Shown here: positions 1-9,012 of the stretch, one piece after another
How the letters are laid out: each line of letters opens with the position of its first letter
How positions within the stretch are numbered: position 1 is the stretch's first letter
Assembly (NCBI RefSeq): GCF_004684775.1
Contig: NZ_SRIC01000044.1
Span: forward strand, 1 to 40,145
Direction of reading: 5' to 3'
Origin: Streptomyces sp. MZ04
GTDB lineage: Bacteria; Actinomycetota; Actinomycetes; Streptomycetales; Streptomycetaceae
Length of the DNA: 40,145 nucleotides
Position numbers and translations under genes: made by a program
Notes under the pieces: generated by a model
The model's input: only the letters and a program-made list of their open reading frames with translations
Told to the model about the DNA's origin: nothing
Database searches by the model: none

Positions 1-579
1 GGCCGGGACCATCGGGGGCTCGGGGGGCTGGTGGCCGGCCGGGTACTGGTGGCCGTTGCCCTGGGGGTAGCCGTCCTGGGGATAGCCGCCGGGCTGCTGG
101 TAGGCGGCGCCCTGGGGTTCGCGGTAGCCGCCGGGCTGTTGGTCCCGGAAGAGGTGGGCGAAGGCGTCCGGCTCGTGGTGCTCCTCGCCGGCCTGGGTGA
201 CCAGGTCGTCGACGCCCACGAACTGGGTCGTACGGGCATCGTCGCCGTACGGAAGGTGCCGGGTCGGACCGTCCGGCTCGGGAGCCGGGGTCTGGGCCCA
301 CACGCGGGGGTCCGGCGCGTGCTGCGGCGATGGCGGCTGGGCGTAGAGCGGCTGCGGGTCCTGGTAGTAGCCAGGGGGCGGCGGGGGGTGCGCGGCGCGG
401 TCGTACAGCGCCTCGGTCACCGGGTCCTGGGCGCTGAGGTCCTGCGCCCGGTAGGGGTCCTGGTCGTAGGCGTCCTGGAGGTACACGTCCGGGGCAGGCT
501 GCGGTGGCATCTGCCCGTTCTCAGGGGGGCCCGAGCCGCCCGCGCCCTGGCCACGGTCACCGTCGTACGGCGCGTTCAT
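1..579 (-). CDS. murJ: MurJ/MviN lipid II flippase, N-terminal part only
   Basis: The reading frame is open from an ATG at 579 to the window edge (193 codons), so only the N-terminal cytoplasmic extension is present. It starts MNAPYDGDRGQG and is rich in Pro, Gln, Gly and Tyr, with repeats such as QQPGGY; no membrane segment is reached. A long low-complexity N-terminal extension before the 14-helix MOP-family flippase core is usual for Streptomyces MurJ. MurJ moves lipid II across the membrane for peptidoglycan synthesis. A GAGGTGG ribosome binding site lies about 8 nt before the ATG. The DUF6049 gene ends 46 nt upstream on the same strand, giving the conserved actinobacterial pair (compare Rv3909-Rv3910). 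The assignment rests on the N-terminal sequence and this synteny, because the catalytic core lies outside the window. Confidence 0.8.
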   Translation of the reverse strand, partial: MNAPYDGDRGQGAGGSGPPENGQMPPQPAPDVYLQDAYDQDPYRAQDLSAQDPVTEALYDRAAHPPPPPGYYQDPQPLYAQPPSPQHAPDPRVWAQTPAPEPDGPTRHLPYGDDARTTQFVGVDDLVTQAGEEHHEPDAFAHLFRDQQPGGYREPQGAAYQQPGGYPQDGYPQGNGHQYPAGHQPPEPPMVPA

Positions 580-625
580 GGATACCCCACCTCATCGTCC
601 CCGGGCCCACCGGCCACGACATCGC

Positions 626-2986
626 TCAACGGTCCACTCTCTCACCCGTGTCCGATGGGTCGGTGCTTTCCGGAGCGGTGTCCGGTGTCGGGTCACTCGG
701 CTGCTCGGGGTCGTCGTCCCCGGACTCGGTGCCGGACTCGCCGTCCTCGCCGTTGTCGGGCCCGTCCACCGTGGCCTCCTCATCGGCCCGCTTCCGGGCG
801 GCGCGCTTGCGCTGGGTGTACATCCGGAATCCGGCGAGCACGAGGAGTAGGACGCCACCCGCGATGACGAGCATCACGGTGAGGGTGATCTCAGTGACGT
901 TCACGTCGAAGCGGACCTCTTCGCCGTACGGCTGACCGTCCTCGGTATAGAGCTGGGCGTAGACCGGGACCGGGCCGTTGGCGTTGGCGGTCGTGGTGAA
1001 CTTCACCGACTGGGCGTGGCCGCCCGCGATCTTGACCGGCTGTTCCCAGTAGGCCTTGCCGCCGATCTTCAGTCGCGTGGGGTTCTCCGACGTGAGGCGC
1101 AGCACCATGTGGTCGACGCCCTGGACCAGGTTGTTCTGGACCGTCACCGGGATCGTCGCGCTGCGGCCCGAGAGCTTCGCGTCGGACTTCTGGATCAGCC
1201 GCACCTGCTGGGTGAGCGTCGTCAGGTAGTTCTGCACGCCACGGCGGAACCCGTCCGCCTCTCCGGCCCGGCCGCGCCACGACGTGGACATCTCGCGGTC
1301 TATGGCCCTCCCGAAGGGAGTGATCACGCGGTCGGGCTCACTGAGGATCGTCTTGAAGCGGTTGAGCTTGTTCTGGGTGTTCTGGATGTCCTGGAAGGCC
1401 GACCTCGGCAGCTCCTGCTTACGCAGCGACGCCGGGTAGGAACCGGCCGACGGCACCCGAGTCGTGGCCCCGGGGTCCGGCTTGGCCTTCGCTGCCGCCG
1501 TCAGGTCCTGCGGCTGCGACCAGCGCTCGTCTGAGAGGGCGGTGAGCGCCTTCGCCATCGACTGGGCCTGGCTGGCGGTCGGCATGCGCTGCGGGGCGAC
1601 GACGATGCTCCGCTGCTTGTCCGGGTCCTGCAGGGTGACCATCAGGCTCTGGGCGAGGAACTTCTGCACGGCGAGCGTGGAGTTCTCCGCCCCCGTCATG
1701 TCGCCCTGGAAGGCGGTGGAGAGCCCGGCGTCGGCCACCACGGCTGTCGTGCCGCCGCCGATGGGCCGCGCGGCGTTGGGCGTGTACGGCAGTCCGCCGG
1801 TCTCGCGCAGGCTGTCGCTGCGGGCGATGACCGTGTGGGCGCCAGCGGAGGTGGAGACATCGACGATCGACGGGTCGAGCGCGCCGTTCACCGGCCACGC
1901 GAAGTCCGACCGGGGCTTGACGTGGAGGATTGTCTCCACGGCCTCGGCCCCCACGTCGGTGGCGTCCCTGAGCTGGCCGAGGGACCCGCTGACCGTCTTG
2001 CCGTTGTGGGCGAGCGAGGCGAGGTCGGGGTCGGCGAAGGGCAGCGCGACGACCTTCTCGTCCTGCACGGTCTGTTCGAGGTCGTTCAGCCACTGCTTGG
2101 CGACCGCCTGGTTCCGGCCCGTCGTGGTCGTCCTGCCGTCGGCGGACTGCACCCGGTAGCTCCGCGTCATCGCGTCGACCGAGGCCAGCAGATCGGGATC
2201 GACGACCCAGGTGACGTCGAGCTTGCGGCCCAGCGACAGCATCTGGTCGAGGCGGCCGCCCGGGGCGATCTCCTTGGCCAGGTCGTCGTCGGTGAACACG
2301 GGCGTCTGCTGCTCGTCCGAGCCGGTCTCCGCCGTGAGGTGCGAGGCGGAGACGAGCGGCCACAGGTAGGTCGTCTTCGTCTTCGTGTCGGCGGCCTCCG
2401 CCTGCCACGGCAGGAAGGTCCGCTCGAAGCCGAGCACCTGGGGCCACGGCTGGGCCGAGGTCCGGCCGGTGAGGGAGACACCGAGCTGGTAGACGCCGTC
2501 GATGCCGAGGTCCAGCGCCTTGACCGGGACGGTGATGCTGAAGTCCTGGCGGACACCGGGGGCCAGCTTGGAGACCTTCTCGACGTACTTGCCGCCGACC
2601 TCCGCGCCGTCGGCCCCCGGCTGGTAGCCGGTGCGCTTGGCGGCGGCGTCGATCTGGCTCCGGCCGTTCAGGGCAGGACCGAGGCGCAGGCCGACCTCGG
2701 CTCCGGTCACCGTCTGCTTGCCGTTGTTGGTGACCGTGCCGGAGACGGTGAGTGTGTCGTCTTCCGTCGGAGCGGTGGGGGTCAGCGAGTTCAGCGAGAC
2801 GTCGACGGTGCTGGAACCCGTGGCCTTGGCCGCCGCGCCGGGCACGGCGGCATCCGCTACCGGCGCCGCCGGAAGCTGCAGCACACCGGTCAGCAAAGGG
2901 GCCCCAGCCAGCAGCGCTGCCGTGCGCCGCAGCCACCGGCGGGCAGGTGAGGGACTGGTCCCCGGGAAGTCTGCCGCCTCGGCCAC
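626..2986 (-). CDS. DUF6049 family exported, membrane-anchored protein
   Basis: Large envelope protein of about 786 residues. The N-terminus has a signal peptide (RRWLRR, a hydrophobic stretch, then an Ala-rich cleavage region). A long extracytoplasmic part follows, then one C-terminal membrane segment (LTVMLVIAGGVLLLVLAGF) and a basic then very acidic cytoplasmic tail. Its function is unknown. It sits directly upstream of murJ and divergent from cca, as in mycobacteria, so a role in cell-wall export is inferred from context only. The chosen GTG at 2986 has GAGGA about 10 nt upstream. An alternative GTG at 3034 would add 16 residues but has no visible ribosome binding site, and the frame is open to 3163. 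Confidence 0.8.
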   Translation of the reverse strand: MAEAADFPGTSPSPARRWLRRTAALLAGAPLLTGVLQLPAAPVADAAVPGAAAKATGSSTVDVSLNSLTPTAPTEDDTLTVSGTVTNNGKQTVTGAEVGLRLGPALNGRSQIDAAAKRTGYQPGADGAEVGGKYVEKVSKLAPGVRQDFSITVPVKALDLGIDGVYQLGVSLTGRTSAQPWPQVLGFERTFLPWQAEAADTKTKTTYLWPLVSASHLTAETGSDEQQTPVFTDDDLAKEIAPGGRLDQMLSLGRKLDVTWVVDPDLLASVDAMTRSYRVQSADGRTTTTGRNQAVAKQWLNDLEQTVQDEKVVALPFADPDLASLAHNGKTVSGSLGQLRDATDVGAEAVETILHVKPRSDFAWPVNGALDPSIVDVSTSAGAHTVIARSDSLRETGGLPYTPNAARPIGGGTTAVVADAGLSTAFQGDMTGAENSTLAVQKFLAQSLMVTLQDPDKQRSIVVAPQRMPTASQAQSMAKALTALSDERWSQPQDLTAAAKAKPDPGATTRVPSAGSYPASLRKQELPRSAFQDIQNTQNKLNRFKTILSEPDRVITPFGRAIDREMSTSWRGRAGEADGFRRGVQNYLTTLTQQVRLIQKSDAKLSGRSATIPVTVQNNLVQGVDHMVLRLTSENPTRLKIGGKAYWEQPVKIAGGHAQSVKFTTTANANGPVPVYAQLYTEDGQPYGEEVRFDVNVTEITLTVMLVIAGGVLLLVLAGFRMYTQRKRAARKRADEEATVDGPDNGEDGESGTESGDDDPEQPSDPTPDTAPESTDPSDTGERVDR

Positions 2987-3178
2987 GCGTTGCCCGTCCT
3001 CGTCGTCGTCAGTGGTCGTCGGTTGTGCGTCCACGCATGGTAACGAGGTGCGCTGTGGCGAAGTGCCGCGGACTGCTCCACATGATCGGAAGACCTGGCC
3101 GGGTAGGGGCGCGCGAACCGGGAGCGGCCCGGAAAACCGGGCGGACGGGGGTGCGCGGGCCACGTACCCTTTTCAGTT

Positions 3179-4645
3179 GTGCCGAACGTCAATGAAGAGA
3201 ATCCCAGCGCACTGAGCCAGGTGCAGCGCCGCGCGGTCAGTGAACTACTGCGCGTGTCCCCTGTCGCGGACGACCTTGCCCGCCGTTTCCAGGAGGCCGG
3301 GTTCTCCCTTGCCCTGGTCGGTGGCTCGGTGAGAGACGCGCTCCTTGGCCGGCTCGGCAATGACCTGGACTTCACGACCGATGCCCGCCCCGAGGACGTA
3401 CTGAAGATCGTCAGGCCGTGGGCGGATTCGGTGTGGGAGGTCGGGATCGCCTTCGGCACGGTCGGCTGCCAGAAGGATGCCCGCGTCGGAGACGCTGATC
3501 AGCGCTTTCAGATCGAGGTCACCACGTATCGCTCCGAGGCGTACGACAGGACCTCGCGCAAGCCGGAGGTGTCCTACGGCGACTCCATCGAGGAAGACCT
3601 CGTACGCCGAGACTTCACCGTGAACGCGATGGCGGTGGCGCTCCCCGAGAAGGAGTTCATCGACCCGCACGGCGGTCTCGAGGACCTGTCGGAGCGCGTC
3701 CTGCGCACCCCTGGCACCCCGGAGGACTCCTTCTCCGACGATCCGCTGCGGATGATGCGGGCCGCGCGGTTCGCCGCGCAGCTGGACTTCGAGGTGGCTC
3801 CGGAGGTCGTCGCCGCGATGAAGGCGATGGCCAAGCGCATCGACATCGTCTCCGCCGAGCGCGTGCGTGACGAACTGAACAAGCTGCTCCTCTCGCCGTA
3901 CCCGGCGAAGGGACTGGCTCTACTTGTCGACACAGGCATCGCCGAGCACGTTCTCCCCGAGCTTCCGGCGCTGCGCCTGGAGCGTGACGAGCACCACCGT
4001 CACAAGGACGTCTATGACCACTCGCTGATCGTCCTCGAGCAGGCGATGGCGCTGGAGGAGAACGGCCCGGACCTGACGCTGCGACTCGCGGCGCTCCTGC
4101 ACGACATCGGGAAGCCGCGGACGAGGCGCTTCGAGGACGACGGCCGGGTCTCCTTCCACCACCACGAGGTGGTGGGCGCCAAGATGACCAAGAAGCGTAT
4201 GACGGAGCTCAAGTACCCGAACGAGCTCGTGAAGGACGTCTCCCGCCTGGTGGAGCTGCACCTGCGCTTCCACGGCTACGGCACGGGCGAATGGACGGAC
4301 TCGGCAGTACGCCGCTACGTACGCGACGCGGGCCCACTCCTGAACCGGTTGCACAAGCTGACCCGGTCGGACTGCACGACGCGCAACAAGCGCAAGGCGA
4401 GTGCGCTCTCACGCGCGTACGACGGCCTGGAGGAGCGCATCGCCCGCCTCCAGGAGCAGGAGGAGCTGGACTCGATCCGCCCCGACCTGGACGGCAACGA
4501 GATCATGCAGATCCTGGACGTACGGCCGGGCCCGGTGATCGGTCAGGCCTACAAGTTCCTGCTGGAGCTGCGGCTGGAGAACGGCCCCATGGAGCGGGAC
4601 GCCGCTGTGGCGGCACTCAAGGAGTGGTGGGCCGCGCAGGAGTGA
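3179..4645 (+). CDS. cca: CCA tRNA nucleotidyltransferase
   Basis: Adds or repairs the 3' CCA end of tRNAs without a template. The 488-residue protein carries the class II nucleotidyltransferase signature GGSVRDALLG at residues 48-57, followed by DLDFTTD with the metal-binding aspartates. After the head domain and RNA-binding region comes an HD phosphohydrolase domain (LLHDIGKP, H308-D309). The HD domain is typical of the actinobacterial PcnA-like branch. The start is a GTG with no Shine-Dalgarno sequence. A TACCCT hexamer at 3165-3170 would place transcription start at or next to the GTG, so the mRNA is probably leaderless. It is divergent from the DUF6049 gene and followed by two parS palindromes. 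Confidence 0.95.
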   Translation: MPNVNEENPSALSQVQRRAVSELLRVSPVADDLARRFQEAGFSLALVGGSVRDALLGRLGNDLDFTTDARPEDVLKIVRPWADSVWEVGIAFGTVGCQKDARVGDADQRFQIEVTTYRSEAYDRTSRKPEVSYGDSIEEDLVRRDFTVNAMAVALPEKEFIDPHGGLEDLSERVLRTPGTPEDSFSDDPLRMMRAARFAAQLDFEVAPEVVAAMKAMAKRIDIVSAERVRDELNKLLLSPYPAKGLALLVDTGIAEHVLPELPALRLERDEHHRHKDVYDHSLIVLEQAMALEENGPDLTLRLAALLHDIGKPRTRRFEDDGRVSFHHHEVVGAKMTKKRMTELKYPNELVKDVSRLVELHLRFHGYGTGEWTDSAVRRYVRDAGPLLNRLHKLTRSDCTTRNKRKASALSRAYDGLEERIARLQEQEELDSIRPDLDGNEIMQILDVRPGPVIGQAYKFLLELRLENGPMERDAAVAALKEWWAAQE

Positions 4646-4655
4646 GTTGGGGGCC

Positions 4656-4685
4656 GGTGCGATGTTTCACGTGAAACATCGCACC
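4656..4685. promoter_or_regulatory. parS site (ParB-binding), perfect 30-bp palindrome
   Basis: TGTTTCACGTGAAACA at 4663-4678 matches the Streptomyces parS 16-mer exactly. The symmetry extends to 30 bp without a spacer. ParB binds such sites near oriC to build the segregation complex (established knowledge). The site lies 10 bp after the cca stop, and its centre is 47 bp from that of the next site. Confidence 0.92.
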
Positions 4686-4751
4686 CGATCCGGACATGCG
4701 AAGGGGCACTGTTTCACGTGAAACAGTGCCCCTTCGCATGTCCGGATCGGG
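4684..4751. promoter_or_regulatory. parS site at the centre of a perfect 68-bp palindrome, likely cca terminator
   Basis: TGTTTCACGTGAAACA at 4710-4725 is a perfect parS. Every base from 4684 to 4717 pairs with its partner in 4718-4751, so the inverted repeat is 34 bp per arm with no central spacer. Its position just after cca suggests it also terminates transcription. A perfect palindrome of this length is unusual in a chromosome because it can be extruded or deleted. Confidence 0.92.
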
Positions 4752-4871
4752 CTAGCCTCACTCTCTGCATTGCATGGAGTGAAACCTGATGTCGACCGCA
4801 TCTGGCAGAGTGGCCGACAGCCCGGCTAGGACGCAGCGGTCAATGGTTCTCCTACGTATGCCCGTCGTGGG

Positions 4872-5336
4872 TCACGGAGACTTCGTGCAGAACAGGAAGT
4901 CCTCGCCCTTACCAGTCTCGGCGTAGAAGCCGGTGGCGCCCTCGACCTTGCGGCACTCCGTCTCCGCGCTGATCTGGGTGAAATGGCCGTCGATCTTCTT
5001 GATGACCTTGGACTCCGCCTCGGAGGAGGAGCAGTCCACTACCTCCATGCGGTCCGAGGACGACGAGGCTACCTTCAGGCAGTCACCGACCGCTGCGGTG
5101 TCCGCGTCGTCCCGGCTTGCCCACCAGCCGCCCGCGATCACTATGAGGCCGAGCACCACGGCCGCGCCGCGCAGGTACGTCTTGATCGGGCGGCGCTGCG
5201 GCTGGGGCGGAGGGACAGGGGCGCCCTGATTGAAGGCAGGGTAGGGCTGCTGCGGAACGCCCTGCTGGGGTGGGTAGGGTGCGCCACCCTGGGGCTGGCC
5301 GTAAGGGTTCTGGCCCTGGGGCGGTGGAGTAGTCAT
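4872..5336 (-). CDS. LppU/SCO3897 family membrane-anchored protein
   Basis: Small protein of 154 residues. The first 50 residues are a Pro/Gln/Gly/Tyr-rich cytoplasmic tail (MTTPPPQGQNPYGQ). One membrane segment follows (LRGAAVVLGLIVIAGGWW, about residues 53-70), then an extracytoplasmic domain of about 80 residues. That domain holds four cysteines (GDCLK, VDCSS, ETECRK, LFCTK) that could form two disulphides. The family is known by name in Streptomyces, but its biochemical function is not known to me. The ATG at 5336 is preceded by GAGGGGGA. A good promoter lies 55-82 bp upstream. The MFS gene ends 115 bp upstream on the same strand, so the two are probably separate transcripts. Confidence 0.85.
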   Translation of the reverse strand: MTTPPPQGQNPYGQPQGGAPYPPQQGVPQQPYPAFNQGAPVPPPQPQRRPIKTYLRGAAVVLGLIVIAGGWWASRDDADTAAVGDCLKVASSSSDRMEVVDCSSSEAESKVIKKIDGHFTQISAETECRKVEGATGFYAETGKGEDFLFCTKSP

Positions 5337-5390
5337 GTTTGGGGGTCCCCCTCGAACGAGAGCGCGATGGCGCGGATGCGACGTCCGTAA

Positions 5391-5418
5391 GTTATAGGGG
5401 CACACTGGAATCTCTGAA
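5391..5418 (-). promoter_or_regulatory. Putative promoter of the LppU-like gene
   Basis: On the minus strand, TTCAGA (5418-5413), a 16-bp spacer and TATAAC (5396-5391) form a sigma-70/HrdB-like promoter. The predicted start near 5385 leaves a leader of about 49 nt before the ATG at 5336. Recognised by eye only. Confidence 0.45.
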
Positions 5419-5451
5419 GTCCAGAGGGGCTCTGTGGCACTGATGTGACAC

Positions 5452-6708
5452 TTACTGTGCGTCAAATCTGGCCATAGCGGCGGCAATCGCTGCGTAGATG
5501 ACGGCCACCGTGACCACCAGATGGATCGACTGTCCGTCAGGCGGCAGCATCAGGGCGGCTACTCCGGCCGCGGCGACAAAAGCGACGTTGAACAGGACGT
5601 CGTAAACGGAGAAGATCCGGCCACGGAAGCTGTCGTCCACCTCGGACTGGACCACCGTGTCCGTGGCGATCTTCGCTCCCTGGGTCGTCAGGCCCAGGAG
5701 GAATGCGGCGATGAGCAGAGGGACGGGCTCGAAGGGCAGGCCGAGTGCCGGTTCCAGGACCGCCGCCGCCCCCGCGCAGGCGACGATCCAGCCGCCGGGG
5801 CCGAGGCGGTTCACCGCGGCGGGCGTGACGACGGCGGCCATGAAGAAGCCTGCTCCGGAGATGCCCACGGCGAGCCCGAGCAGGGCGAGTCCGTCGGACT
5901 CCGAGGACGACCAGGCGTAGCGGCAGAGCATGAGGAACATGACGGACAGGGCGCCGTAGCAGAACCGCATGAGCGTCATGGCGAGGAGCGCGCGGGCGGC
6001 CGGGCGCCGCTGCGACAGATGCCGCACACCGGCCAGCAGATCCCGCGCCGTACCGGAGAGCGCCGCGCCGAGACGTGGCTGGACCAGCTCCGGGTCCGGG
6101 CCGAGGAGTTCACGTGCCATGCGCAGTGAGGCGAGCGCAGAGCAGAGGTACAGCGCGGCCCCGAGCAGGACCACGGCCGCGTCCGAGTCGGAGACGACCA
6201 GGCGTACGGCGAACGCGAGGCCCCCGCCCGCGGTCGCGGCGAGCGTCCCGGCGGTCGGTGAAAGGGAGTTGGCCATGACCAGGCGATCGGCGTCGACCAC
6301 ACGCGGCAGCGCGGCCGAGAGCCCGGCGAGGACGAAGCGGTTGACGGCCGTGACGCAGAGCGCGGAGGCGTAGAACAGCCAGTCCGGCACGCCGCTCAGC
6401 ATCAGCACAGCGGTCACCGTGGCCAGCGCCGCCCGCAGCAGGTTGCCGTACAGGAAGACCTGGCGGCGCGGCCAGCGGTCGAGGAGCACGCCGGCGAAGG
6501 GGCCGATCAGTGAGTACGGCAGGAGCAGCACCGCCATCGCGGAGGCGATCGCGGTCGGCGAGGTCTGCTTCTCCGGTGAGAAGACGACGTACGTGGCGAG
6601 CGCCACCTGATAGACGCCGTCCGCGCCCTGGGAGATCAGCCGCACGGCGAGCAGGCGTCGGAAATCCCGCAGGCGCAGCAGTATGCGCAGGTCACCGACG
6701 ACAGCCAT
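5452..6708 (-). CDS. MFS transporter
   Basis: 418-residue membrane protein with about 12 hydrophobic segments and the MFS motif-A loop after the second helix (GVLLDRWPRRQ, near residues 75-85). A similar motif recurs in the second half (QSEVDDSFRGRIFSVYD), as in the MFS_3/enterobactin-exporter-like group. It is probably a drug or metabolite exporter, but the substrate cannot be read from sequence. The ATG at 6708 (MAVVGDLRILLRL) follows GTGAGG about 9 nt upstream. The open frame runs further upstream through a terminator hairpin and into the ino1 coding region, so earlier starts are unlikely. Confidence 0.85.
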   Translation of the reverse strand: MAVVGDLRILLRLRDFRRLLAVRLISQGADGVYQVALATYVVFSPEKQTSPTAIASAMAVLLLPYSLIGPFAGVLLDRWPRRQVFLYGNLLRAALATVTAVLMLSGVPDWLFYASALCVTAVNRFVLAGLSAALPRVVDADRLVMANSLSPTAGTLAATAGGGLAFAVRLVVSDSDAAVVLLGAALYLCSALASLRMARELLGPDPELVQPRLGAALSGTARDLLAGVRHLSQRRPAARALLAMTLMRFCYGALSVMFLMLCRYAWSSSESDGLALLGLAVGISGAGFFMAAVVTPAAVNRLGPGGWIVACAGAAAVLEPALGLPFEPVPLLIAAFLLGLTTQGAKIATDTVVQSEVDDSFRGRIFSVYDVLFNVAFVAAAGVAALMLPPDGQSIHLVVTVAVIYAAIAAAMARFDAQ

Positions 6709-6730
6709 GGGGCACAGCCTCACATACGAA

Positions 6731-6763
6731 GAGGGTCCCCGGGCGGATTGCCCGGGGACCCTC
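6731..6763 (-). terminator. Intrinsic terminator hairpin after ino1
   Basis: 14-bp perfect stem (GAGGGTCCCCGGGC) with a 5-nt loop, between the end of ino1 (6810) and the MFS start (6708). There is no long T-run, as is common in Streptomyces. It may work in both directions. Confidence 0.75.
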
Positions 6764-6809
6764 AACGGCGGTTCAAGAAGCGAGCTTCCGCGTGCCCCGC
6801 TGTGTCTCG

Positions 6810-7892
6810 CTAGCGCTCGACCTCGCCCTTGATGAACTTCTCGACGTTGTCGTACGCCTCGTCGTCGAAGTACTGCACCGGCGGGGACTTCATGAAGTAC
6901 GAGGACGCGGAGAGGATCGGGCCGCCGATGCCGCGGTCCTTGGCGATCTTCGCGGCGCGCAGGGCGTCGATGATGACACCCGCCGAGTTCGGGGAGTCCC
7001 AGACCTCGAGCTTGTACTCCAGGTTCAGCGGGACGTCGCCGAAGGCACGGCCCTCGAGGCGGACGTACGCCCACTTGCGGTCGTCCAGCCACGCCACGTA
7101 GTCCGACGGGCCGATGTGGACGTTCTTCTCGCCCAGCTCGCGGTCCGGGATCTGCGAGGTGACGGCCTGCGTCTTCGAGATCTTCTTGGACTCGAGGCGG
7201 TCGCGCTCGAGCATGTTCTTGAAGTCCATGTTGCCGCCGACGTTGAGCTGCATCGTGCGCTCAAGACGGACACCGCGGTCCTCGAACAGCTTCGCCATCA
7301 CACGGTGCGTGATGGTGGCGCCGACCTGCGACTTGATGTCGTCGCCGACGATCGGGACGCCCGCCTCGGTGAACTTGTCGGCCCACTCCTTGGTGCCGGC
7401 GATGAAGACCGGGAGAGCGTTGACGAAGGCGACCTTGGCGTCGATGGCGCACTGCGCGTAGAACTTCGCAGCGTCCTCGGAACCGACCGGCAGGTAGCAG
7501 ACGAGGACGTCGACCTGCTTGTCCTTGAGGATCTGGACGATGTCGACCGGGGCCTCGGCGGACTCCTCGATGGTCTGGCGGTAGTACAGGCCCAGGCCGT
7601 CGTAGGTGTGGCCGCGCTGGACGGTGACGCCCGTGTTCGGCACGTCGCAGATCTTGATGGTGTTGTTCTCGCTGGCGCCGATGGCGTCCGAGAGGTCGAG
7701 GCCGACCTTCTTGGCGTCCACGTCGAAGGCGGCGACGAACTCGACATCGCCGACGTGGTAGTCGCCGAACTGGACGTGCATCAGGCCCGGGACCTTGGCG
7801 TCCGGGTCTGCGTCCTTGTAGTACTCGACGCCCTGGACCAGCGAGGCGGCGCAGTTGCCCACGCCGACGATGGCTACGCGAACCGAACCCAT
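6810..7892 (-). CDS. ino1: Inositol-3-phosphate (myo-inositol-1-phosphate) synthase
   Basis: Converts glucose-6-phosphate to inositol phosphate with NAD, the first step toward phosphatidylinositol and mycothiol in actinobacteria. The 360-residue protein starts [21 protein letters not shown], a Rossmann NAD-binding segment. It contains the family motifs [34 protein letters not shown] and the lysine-rich [11 protein letters not shown] active-site region. The ATG at 7892 follows AGGGAG. The padR-type gene ends 59 bp upstream on the same strand, so the two may be co-transcribed and PadR may control ino1 (inference). Confidence 0.95.
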   Translation of the reverse strand: MGSVRVAIVGVGNCAASLVQGVEYYKDADPDAKVPGLMHVQFGDYHVGDVEFVAAFDVDAKKVGLDLSDAIGASENNTIKICDVPNTGVTVQRGHTYDGLGLYYRQTIEESAEAPVDIVQILKDKQVDVLVCYLPVGSEDAAKFYAQCAIDAKVAFVNALPVFIAGTKEWADKFTEAGVPIVGDDIKSQVGATITHRVMAKLFEDRGVRLERTMQLNVGGNMDFKNMLERDRLESKKISKTQAVTSQIPDRELGEKNVHIGPSDYVAWLDDRKWAYVRLEGRAFGDVPLNLEYKLEVWDSPNSAGVIIDALRAAKIAKDRGIGGPILSASSYFMKSPPVQYFDDEAYDNVEKFIKGEVER

Positions 7893-7951
7893 TCCGGTTG
7901 CTCCCTGTGTGATTCGTGTATTCCGGATGAAACCCTGCGGAACGCGGGGTC

Positions 7952-8638
7952 TCACTTGGCGGTGTCATCGGACGGATCCGGCGGCGGGTTGGTCTCCCGC
8001 CGCCGGGGCAGGCCGCCCGACTCCCCAGATGTGCTGTCGTGCTGAGCGGAGCTGTCCGGGGCGGACCGTTGCTGGTCCCGCCCCGCTCGCTCGCTCTCGA
8101 TGAGCTCGTTCAGCCAGCGCACTTCGCGCTCCACGGACTCCATTCCGTGCCGCTGCAGCTCAAGCGTGTAGTCGTCCAGGCGCTCCCGGGTACGGGCCAG
8201 GGAGGCGCGCATCTTCTCCAGACGTTCCTCGAGGCGGCTGCGACGCCCCTCGAGCACCCGCATGCGTACGTCCCGCGAGGTCTGGCCGAAAAAGGCGAAG
8301 CGGGCGGCGAAGTGTTCGTCCTCGTACGCGTCGGGGCCGGTCTGCGAGAGCAGCTCCTCGAAGTGCTCCTTACCTTCCGCCGTCAGCCGATAGACGATCT
8401 TGGCGCGGCGCCCGGAGAGGGGAGCCGCGAGCGCGTCTTCGGGGGTGCTCCCTGTTTCCTCGATCAACCAGCCGTTGGTGACCAGCGTCTTGAGGCAGGG
8501 GTAGAGCGTCCCGTAGCTGAAGGCGCGGAACACTCCCAGTGACGTGTTGAGTCGTTTGCGCAGCTCATAGCCGTGCATCGGGGACTCGCGCAGCAGGCCG
8601 AGTACGGCGAACTCGAGGATGCCGGAGCGTCTGCTCAT
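7952..8638 (-). CDS. PadR family transcriptional regulator
   Basis: 228-residue regulator. The N-terminal winged helix carries the PadR signature ([23 protein letters not shown], then [18 protein letters not shown]). The middle is a charged helical segment ([23 protein letters not shown], about residues 128-150), probably the coiled-coil dimerisation region, and the tail is low complexity and acidic. The ATG at 8638 has GGGAGG upstream. A 9-1-9 palindrome 53 bp upstream of the start is a likely self-operator. It lies upstream of ino1 on the same strand. Ligand unknown. Confidence 0.92.
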   Translation of the reverse strand: MSRRSGILEFAVLGLLRESPMHGYELRKRLNTSLGVFRAFSYGTLYPCLKTLVTNGWLIEETGSTPEDALAAPLSGRRAKIVYRLTAEGKEHFEELLSQTGPDAYEDEHFAARFAFFGQTSRDVRMRVLEGRRSRLEERLEKMRASLARTRERLDDYTLELQRHGMESVEREVRWLNELIESERAGRDQQRSAPDSSAQHDSTSGESGGLPRRRETNPPPDPSDDTAK

Positions 8639-8690
8639 GTGTCGCCTCCCGTCTGCCAGCGTCTGTCTGCACGGTCTTTATGCCGAGCTG

Positions 8691-8709
8691 ATGTATCGAC
8701 TCGATACAT
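8691..8709. promoter_or_regulatory. Perfect 9-1-9 palindrome, probable PadR operator
   Basis: ATGTATCGA-C-TCGATACAT is a perfect inverted repeat upstream of padR and in the region divergent to the PBP gene. The ATGT and ACAT ends are those seen in PadR-family operators, although the spacing here (11 bp) differs from the classic 8 bp. Binding by this PadR is inferred. Confidence 0.55.
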
Positions 8710-8834
8710 CGAGACGATAGAACGGCCCTCCTCACGGGGCAAGAGGGGAAACGGTGAACGGCGTCACATCACCGATTCGTAGGAAGTAACTTGCCTGATT
8801 TGGGGTGAACTTCGGCTCTAGGAGGGTTTTGACG

Positions 8835-9005
8835 GTGCGTAGTCTGTGCGCCATGCAGACCGCCGGGAACCAAGTGACGCCTGAGGGCGTCGTCGTCCCT
8901 GGTGTAGTGCGGATGAGCGCGGGGATGGGCGCATCCGTACTTCGGGGGGACCGGAAACCAGCCGCCGTTTCCAGGCGTGGATATCTGCGCCTGCCCGAGG
9001 AGTAA
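8835..9005 (+). CDS. Possible 56-residue leader or small protein upstream of the PBP gene
   Basis: A GTG at 8835 is preceded 8 nt upstream by AGGAGGG, a near-ideal ribosome binding site. The frame runs 56 codons to a TAA 7 bp before the PBP ATG, so translation could be coupled to it. An internal ATG at 8852 lies about 7 nt after a TAGTCT hexamer and could be a leaderless start instead. By a hand count about 71% of third positions are G/C, lower than neighbouring genes. No recognisable domain. It may be a real small protein, a regulatory leader, or chance. Confidence 0.3.
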   Translation: MRSLCAMQTAGNQVTPEGVVVPGVVRMSAGMGASVLRGDRKPAAVSRRGYLRLPEE

Positions 9006-9012
9006 TCGTTCG

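Noticed and set aside
4800..4870. tRNA-like stretch (TGGCAGAGTGGCCGA resembles a tRNA D-arm region)
   Set aside because: No T-arm consensus, no acceptor pairing and no anticodon stem could be built.
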